Source of the DNA: Platycnemis pennipes
Taxonomy: Eukaryota > Arthropoda > Insecta > Odonata > Platycnemididae
Direction: 5' to 3'
DNA length: 64,000 nt
Assembly (NCBI GenBank): GCA_933228895.1
Contig: OW121851.1
Span: forward strand, 116,333,271 to 116,397,270
Every line of letters begins with the position of its first letter. Positions within the stretch are counted from its first letter, which is position 1. Made by a program: the position numbers and the translations under genes. Positions 57,480 to 64,000 of the stretch are shown piece by piece. The notes under the pieces are model-generated. The model saw only the letters and a program-made list of their open reading frames with translations, was not told where the DNA came from and searched no databases.

Positions 57480-57870
57480 CATCATCATCATCATTTGACG
57501 CAGCCCTCTACTCAATTCTTCTCTCGGCCAACCTCTTCATTGACGTAATTCCTCTCTTTTACATCCTTCACAACTTGCTCCATATATCTCATACGAGACC
57601 TGCCTTTTCCATTCTTCTCGTTTACTTTTCCCTCGACGATTGTCTTCATTAGGCCATCGTGTCTTAAGATATGGCCGATTAAGTTGTCCCGTCTTTTTTT
57701 TAGGGTTTTCAGTAGACATATCTTTTCTCCCACTCTTCTTAAGACTTCTTGGTTTGTCACTTGGTCGATCTTTATCATTATTCGTTACCACCTCATTTCA
57801 AACACTTCTAGACTAGACTTCTCTGCTGCTGTTATCGTCCATGATTCACTGTCATTGTAAAATGCTCCAG
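57480..57870 (-). mobile_element. LINE copy 7, C-terminal fragment
   Basis: Minus strand, encoding IKIDQVTNQEVLRRVGEK, KKRRDNLIGHILRHDGLMKT and EGKVNEKNGKGRSRMRYMEQ in order. The left end keeps a CATCATCATCATCATT tail (minus: ATGATGATG). It lacks the usual CCAATCCTAGGATTGTTGAC segment between the AASNQS region and the tail, so it has a small 3' internal deletion. The 5' truncation is near 57870. No target duplication was recognised. Confidence 0.85.
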
Positions 57871-57885
57871 AGGTTTGTTCTAAGT

Positions 57886-58990
57886 TATCATAAAAATATT
57901 TTGTCGTGAACTGGACATCAAAGCCCATGTGATCATGTGCTCTAACAACGATGGTAGGTTTTGGATCAAAGTCATCCCTGTTACTATATATTCTAATATT
58001 TCTCTTGCGACTTTTTTAAATTCTTCTTATCATCCACCTTCTATTCCTTTGCACAGTTGGTAACTTCTTACTTCGAGCAAATTGCTTTCGAAATCTTAAT
58101 GCCTTCAATCATCATGCCAAACACTCTTCGTTCGTCTTCCTTCTACCCATTGGTCGATTAGTTTAAGGATGTTGATCCGAAAAGTGAAAGGCATGTCATT
58201 TTTTTTATATTTTCAGCACTTATAGAACTAAAGTTCCTCTATCTAATAAAGTATAGATAATTACACTAACCCATACTCCTTGTTCCACAAATTGCATTTG
58301 AAATTACATACGATTAACGGCGAGAATGGCCATCACATGGGAATATAACGTTTAAAATACCATAGTGACATGTCATTTTTGCAAAAAAACTGATATTTTA
58401 TGCGTAATTTCACAAGAAATAAAATGAAACGAAAAAAAAGGCATCAACCCGCCGTATTTTTCGCTAAATCCACCAATTTCTGCGCTTATAGCAGACGAAA
58501 TGCGTAGTTGTCTTCAAGTGGCGCTGCGGTAGCTCCAGCCAAAATGTATGGCGTATGAATGATATCATTACTAATGAGATATTAAAGCATATTTCAGAAA
58601 AATATTATAACATAACGTTTGATAGTAATATTCTGGTGTTATACATTAGTAAATTCATTTATTACATGAATTTATTTCTTTAAAGTAAGTGTTGAATGAC
58701 TCCATCGTCGAGCTGATTACAATTATCATAAAAAAGAAATTCTTTGACTTTACATCGTATTTCTTGTGATACTTATGACTTTCAATAGCTTAGGTAATTT
58801 TCTTTGTGAAGTAAGGATCACTTAGCAGGCATATACTCGTAGCTAAACTAATAAGATTCCTCAGACAACTTGACTCAAGCACTCGTGAGCCAACCTCCTT
58901 AAAGAAGGGCTGTGCAGAACATGGGCACCAGCGGAGAGAGCATTGAGTCACTGTAAAGGAAAAGTGCCGGGCTGCCTTCGACGCTTTCTG
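57886..58990. other. AT-rich stretch
   Basis: No recognisable gene or repeat. Confidence 0.45.
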
Positions 58991-59430
58991 CATTCGAGTC
59001 GCCGGGGTAGGTATCCGAGAGTTATTTTGACTTGTGGCGAGATGTCCGCCGAGTCTTGGAAGCGGATGGTTTTTACTTCGCGGCGCATAATATTAATAAC
59101 GACGTCTGGGACCTCGAGTTTCGTCACACCACCACAGAATCCTCGCCTCGGGGACGGATATTTTCGCGAGTCCGTTGCTTTTGTCCGTATTTTTGGCTAC
59201 GGTGTGGCACTGAAATGTTCCTTTTCAGTGCTTGATTTTCGCGGGCGCATCCCCACTTCTCTCGTCGCGACCTTTATGGCCGGAGTAACATGAGGAGTTT
59301 GTGCGCCGGTGAAGTCGAGTATTATTTATATATTCATGATCCCTCTGCGCATTCTGCGTGTTGTCCTGTCGTCGTGGTCTTGGCTGTGCGTGTCTTGCGA
59401 TTTGCGACGGAGAAAGTGCATTTTCTTCTT
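58990..59430 (+). other. CpG-bearing island
   Basis: Moderately GC-rich with frequent CpG (for example TCGCGACC, CTCGTCGCG). Overlapping short frames on both strands lack recognisable domains. A 5' exon or enhancer is possible, but nothing specific supports it. Confidence 0.3.
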
Positions 59431-59439
59431 TCCCGTCCA

Positions 59440-60857
59440 AGTCTTTTGGGTAATTGCCTTTGGATCCTAAAACATCTTTTTTTCTCTTTCAAAACCTGTC
59501 GTGGAGGCCAGAAGGTTGAATCTTGTGACATGTTAAGTGCGTTGCGTTTGGTGAATTGCGAAAATATCATCGCAGTATTGTTTCCAGAGACGAAAGAAAC
59601 TCGGTAATAACTTCGGAGCTCGGAAGTCTGGGGCCATCACTTCTTTTACAATTTAGGTGTCCTCCTATCCTAGTAGATTAGGGTGGGATATTTTACAGTC
59701 ATAAGACGCCATATAAAATTGTTTATGGCTTGTGTTTGATCTCCTTAACGTGTTACATCATATTGTTCTAATGCCGTTTGTTAGATTTTGGCCATCAACA
59801 TTCTTAGGAGGAGCTTAATTTGTACTGTGGATTATTATAAATGTACATTGTACATGCTTAAGTGTTTTTCGCTGATGATTATAGTTTTTTAGGTCCCTTT
59901 GCGTACCCCAACAATACTTCGTAGGCTTCCATTTTGTCACCCAGGAGTACATATGCCAAGCACTAATACCCCACTTCAGTAATTTCATCAATTCTACCTT
60001 ACTTAATGCTATGTATTATTTCTACACCTTCCCTCCCCAATCGCCTCCGTCATCAACCGTTCACTTCTTTTCAGTAGTACTTTTGATTTTTCTTATTGTA
60101 ACAGATTTCTCCGATATATTCCATATTTATTACTTCTTTTGCCGTCCGTCTTACTCCATGTCCAGCTTATAAATCTAAAACCTCTAATCTACCATAGGAA
60201 AAAGCGGCGCCTTTCCCGAGCGCAGAGGAATCATCGATGATTTTTATGCTCTCCTAGAAACGTTGAGGAGCTGTTTCACTCTCTGGTTACTTTCTGAGTT
60301 TTTGACCCCTCTGACGACCGTTCCAGTACTCTTCCGTAAGAGTGAATGGTGCTTTTCTGCTAGCTTCAGCTACGCCTCGTTTTGCGATTATCGTCCTATG
60401 CTCCACTGACGCTTATCGGAATGGATACAAAGGGTCTACCTATAGCCTGTCTCTGGCTTCATTGAATTTTCCACTTATATGATTCTTTCTCAAATTAATT
60501 CTTTACTAGCAGACCTGCGGCCTGCTTTGCAGGCAGTCTCTGTCTGGTGTGCTCTTGTGGTGAACTTTGTGTTCTAGTGTCAAATGAGGTTTTACAAAGT
60601 GTTTGGAAACTACTGATTACACATTACCAATAGGTGGCAGTAGTGGTTGTGCTTCAGGCTTCAAAGTAGTCTTTGCATTTTTTTACACTTTTGTTCACCA
60701 ACTTTTCATAAGCGTTTCGTATGCAGAGAGAAGGAAATGGCTTCTTTATAAATACAGAAATGTGTCCCCTTCTAATTATCCTATATGTTTTTGTACTTTT
60801 TTCTGCACCATATTTTCTTTATATGTTGTCTCCCACTCTCAAAAACCACGTTTTTTT
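59440..60857. other. AT-rich stretch with small hairpin
   Basis: No recognisable gene. Near 60506-60540, ACTAGCAGACCTGCGGCCTG leads into a perfect GCCTGC-TTT-GCAGGC hairpin. This resembles a terminus motif widespread in arthropod repeats, but I cannot assign the family. Confidence 0.4.
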
Positions 60858-61020
60858 GCATTTTTGTCTGCACTGCAAACTGCTTATACTCCAGAACTAC
60901 TACCAAATCATACAGATTGAGAATCCACACTCAACGCACAAAACCTCACCCTTTTAGCTAAAAACTTGGGAGAGAACAAAACAAAACGGATATAGAATGA
61001 CTGACACGCTACAAAATTAA
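60858..61020 (+). repeat. Direct duplication, copy A
   Basis: Starts GCATTTTTGTCTGCACTGCA and ends TGACACGCTACAAAATTAA. The partner at 61340-61509 keeps the same order of blocks (AACTACT-CCAAATCAT-CAGA, CACACTCA-CGCAC, CTTTTAGCT, AACAAAACGGATA) with about 15-20 percent visible differences by eye. It is non-coding. Confidence 0.85.
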
Positions 61021-61339
61021 ATTATATTCGAATTAACTAGCTGATTTAGCAACAAACATTAATACATAATAAACGTTTTATAGCCTTCTTTCACCTATTA
61101 GAAAAGTACTTCAAAACGCCTAGCTTTGAAATTCAAAATTCATACACAAGAACGGGGCCGGTAGGCAAAAATTGTTTTATTTCACTGTCTGCTCATCGAA
61201 ACCGTCAATTAATATTTTCGTGCTTACGAAATTGATTGATAAAAGTAATTCCACTTTCTTCAAGTGCTTCAATCCAATTTTTGCCCCTTTGTAACTGATT
61301 TCCCATATTAAAAGAAAGGGAAAAAATCATTTTTCTCTT

Positions 61340-61509
61340 GCATTTTTCTCTGCACCCAAACTGCTAAAAATCCAAAACTACTCCCAAATCATGCAGACAG
61401 AGATTCCACACTCAGCGCACCAAATCTCACTCTTTTAGCTCAAAAATTAAGAGAGAACGAAACAAAACGGATACAGAATGACGGACTGACTGGCACGCTA
61501 CAAAATTAA
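61340..61509 (+). repeat. Direct duplication, copy B
   Basis: Partner of 60858-61020. Copy B has an extra GGAC before TGACTGGCACGCTAC. Both copies terminate at CTACAAAATTAA, which may be a natural element end. Confidence 0.85.
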
Positions 61510-63289
61510 TTTAGGTATATGGTAAAGTGCTACTCGGACGAATAAACTTCCACAATTAAATCCATTATTAAGAATTTAATGTTCTTTTCGACCGTTCGTA
61601 TACCTACAGACGAATTGACTTTACATAAATATGGCAGGCCTCATTTAGATTATTTTGGCAGCACCTCGGCATTTACTCAGAACATTACTCGATTCTTATC
61701 ATCCAGTTTTTCATATTTCTGACGTATGTATGTACGTCAGTGTATATATGTACATGTATAACTAACATACCTTCATTACTACATTTGTACAAGCCTGCGA
61801 CCATATCAACATACGAACGCCCTCATTGGTATTATTTCTGAATTTCCGGCAATAATATTAATGCTAATAATATTATTCTGATAATAATGGATATCAAATC
61901 AATCCTAAATATACTTTTGCATAAATAATTTCCAGGGAACCTTCGGTAGATCAAATAAAACATTTATATACTCGCCGAGTTGATTTCATGCTTAGCAGTA
62001 CCGTTTCCTTAAGCTTTCTTTTCACTAAGGTTCACTCATCCTGAGTGATTTACGGGTATTCCTCCATTACTTTATGCTCATTTTTTACTTTATTCAACCT
62101 GTTTACGACCCGCTTAATGTTTTTTAGTATTCTCTGAGGACGGCAAGCCCTCCCCCATCCCTCTAAGGTATGTAGCGCTGCAAATTAACCCTGTCTGTTT
62201 TGTGAATGAAGAAACTCAATAATTATTATGTATTTCCGTAACACAAGAAAGAATTCCTCCCCCCCACTCCCAATTGATAGTGTATCGTAACAGTTGGGCC
62301 AACCCCTCCCCCTTTTAGCATTAAGTAATTAATGAAAGGTCCCCAATGGCCTAGTATGAATACCGTATAGTGCTAAACTTTGTAATAAAATTGATATTAA
62401 TCTTTTCTTCACGTCTTTTCTTATAGTACAGGGCATTAGTTCCCTTCCCTCTGAATAAAATTCTTTCGTGGCAAATTCTTTTTCCAAATTTATTTGATTT
62501 TTATTCCGGTTTCATTCATAATTGTTTAATTTTTTAATATTCTACATCTCTTGTAACAAATGCCTCCTGTTAATGTTTATCGTAGCATTTCAGCGTCTTG
62601 AGGTTTTCGTTCAACTTTTTCCTGTTTTTAATCTCTACACCATCCTTCTGGTACTGCTCCTGTAAGCCGATCAATACAGACTTTAATCCCTTAGCTGATT
62701 GGCTTTCAGCAAACGTAATTGACTTGATGGGCTCCACGTCAACTTTTAAGTCCTACTCCAAACTCATCGCCTGCCGTACTCTTCAGCACATCCCTGCTAT
62801 TGGTGACCCCATGCACTGCTATTCCAGCAATTTGTAAATTTACTTATAGACACCTGCGTTCTAGTTGGTACCTAATTTTTAAGTATTTTGACTAACTCTT
62901 ACCGTGCTAAAATTATCTCTGATTATATTGCCTGAGGATGCTACATCTACATCTGTGAGTTATGTGTAGCTAAACCAGTTATGATGAATATTGCAGTAAA
63001 ATAGGTTGAATGTTATGGTATCATTTAGGTACTTCAAATAAATTTCGACTATATATCGGCTGCCATCCATTGATGATGTCACTAGCTTCCTTTCTTCTCC
63101 ACGTTCGCAAAATACTAAGATGTTCTATTATTGCATCATGCACTATTTACTGCACTGTGCATTATTTATATGCACTTTGCACTACTATGCACAAATTGCA
63201 CGATGGACTATTTTTTAGAAATTTTTCAAATCAGTTGTTGTCCCATGTGTCTCTTTACTAAGCCGTATTTCACCTCCTCATCAATGATT
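61510..63289. other. AT-rich stretch
   Basis: No recognisable gene. Imperfect TGCAC-rich words repeat at 63140-63205. Confidence 0.45.
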
Positions 63290-63406
63290 AAAATGAGTTT
63301 AAAACTTACAAAAATACATTTAAATAACTGATGATGGCTTGAGAGCCGAAACCGGTTATGAGTGGATAAGTAAAGTTGTGTAAGTCTCAAAGTTGAAACT
63401 CATTTT
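63290..63406 (+). mobile_element. Small foldback carrying a hammerhead-like core
   Basis: AAAATGAGTTT (63290-63300, with AAAACTT continuing) is inverted at 63389-63406 (AAAGTTGAAACTCATTTT on plus). The centre holds the hammerhead-like core at 63328-63356, followed by GGATAAGTAAAGTTGTG, a tail like those of Penelope-like terminal repeats. The arrangement parallels 44146-44284. Confidence 0.5.
63328..63356 (+). ncRNA. Hammerhead-like ribozyme core 4
   Basis: Plus strand: CTGATGA, T, GGCT-TGAG-AGCC (perfect 4-bp stem II), GAAA, CCGGT (ACCGGT stem III). Both conserved boxes are intact. The sequence flanking the core (AATAA before, TATGAG after) pairs poorly as stem I, so activity as a monomer is doubtful. 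Confidence 0.55.
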
Positions 63407-63570
63407 TATTGTGGCGTCCTTCCACCAATTGAAACCTTCGCTTTTCGATTTCTCTTCTCATTAATAGTCTTTGAATTTTTAACCAGGGTGATACTACCAG
63501 GAGATAGTATGATTGATCCTGCTATCTAACTCTAGGAGTGATATGAACTCATATTTTCCTATGAGTAATA

Positions 63571-63640
63571 TCAGGGGCATCAACTCATGGTCAGGGGGAT
63601 CAGGGAAATTTACTCATAATCAGGGTGAAATTTTAGGCAT
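63571..63640 (+). repeat. GTCAGGG-type repeat fragment
   Basis: CTCATGGTCAGGGGGATCAG, then GGAAATTTACTCATAATCAG, then GGTGAAATTTT resemble the repeated GTCATGG/GTCAGGGAAA units at 28051-28135. The open frame 63513-63875 runs through this fragment and is therefore unlikely to be a gene. Confidence 0.4.
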
Positions 63641-64000
63641 AAACGAAAATGTTTCCTCGTCGCGAATACCATCGAGCGTGGTAATTATTGTACTTGCATC
63701 CTCCCTTGGTCTTCTTAGCGGCCAACGTAATCGTTATAATTTACGCAAACCGTCATTTGAATTGTGGTTTCTTATATTTACTTGTATTACTTATATTTTC
63801 GTGGTCTTAATCTTCTCGTTCAATCTCCCAATTTCCAGGTCGCATGTCGAAAATAAGGTAAAAGTGAAAGTTTAGCTCGTTGGAGCATTATAAAGAATTG
63901 CTAAGTATATACCAGCACACCACTTTTGTCGTTCATATTGAGAATTTCAACGGAAATATTTATTAGCAGCAATACATTATAATAGCTAAATTTATTCGGT

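Noticed and set aside
61185..61215. CTGTCTGCTCATCGAAACCG as another hammerhead core
   Set aside because: Contains CGAAACCG, but no CTGATGA box and no pairing stem II.
63513..63875. 120-codon frame with two hydrophobic stretches
   Set aside because: It crosses a dispersed GTCAGGG-type repeat fragment and is in T-rich DNA.

Overview
The window looks like non-coding nuclear DNA of a eukaryote, most probably an arthropod and plausibly an insect. It is mostly AT-rich, has no operon-like gene packing and no long conserved open frame, and is full of decayed transposons typical of insect genomes. These are 5'-truncated non-LTR retrotransposons with TGATGA-type tails, tRNA-derived SINEs, short hAT-like elements with 8-bp target duplications, and Penelope-like remnants. 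I recognise no host protein-coding gene. Two acceptor-preceded open stretches (7917-8306 and 52842-53002) are the only plausible host exons, both at low confidence.

Layout. 1-10 kb: AT-rich DNA with a LINE 3' stub (1349-1499), a hAT-like short element (2857-3144), a GC-rich island (3400-4860), a G-quadruplex-prone tract (6679-6742), and a candidate exon holding a perfect 18-bp inverted repeat (8129-8180). 10-14.3 kb: two head-to-head copies of one LINE family. 15.8-18.5 kb: a second hAT-like element, two SINE-type units, poly-G, a 33-bp minisatellite and a small GC island. 20.3-22.1 kb: a Penelope-like piece and another LINE copy. 26-30 kb: a 1.6-kb LINE copy with a clean 12-bp target duplication, a duplicated GTCAGGG-type dispersed repeat and another LINE stub. 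32.9-36.1 kb: two CpG/GA-rich islands that look like 5' ends of transcription units, with a SINE between them. 39.9-41.4 kb: degenerate tandem repeats and a tandem duplication split by a SINE. 42-45.5 kb: two more GC-rich islands, then a hammerhead-like foldback and a Penelope-like remnant with a recognisable broken GIY-YIG endonuclease. 48-57.9 kb: a GAGAC-rich terminal-repeat region, a GC-rich island with a candidate exon, a textbook hAT-type short element (56505-56781) and the last LINE copy. 59-64 kb: a GC-rich island, a 165-bp direct duplication and a second hammerhead-like foldback.

The LINE fragments belong to one family, probably RTE-like judging from the C-terminal FCYLGS...DGRSKKEI region and microsatellite tail. 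All are broken. They share the 3' end and differ in 5' truncation, as target-primed reverse transcription predicts.

The most interesting signal is a set of dispersed short sequences (20403-20432, 41332-41362, 44196-44226, 63328-63356, plus two damaged copies at 44832-44860 and 45418-45480). They follow the plan CTGATGA-T-stem II-GAAAC(C). Each has a different stem II sequence that still pairs, which is the expected signature of hammerhead ribozymes carried by Penelope-like elements. Two sit at the centre of small inverted-repeat foldbacks. Ten or so GC-rich islands, some with GA-repeat tracts and splice-donor-like ends, suggest the window may lie in or beside a long-intron gene with several 5' exons, but this is inference.
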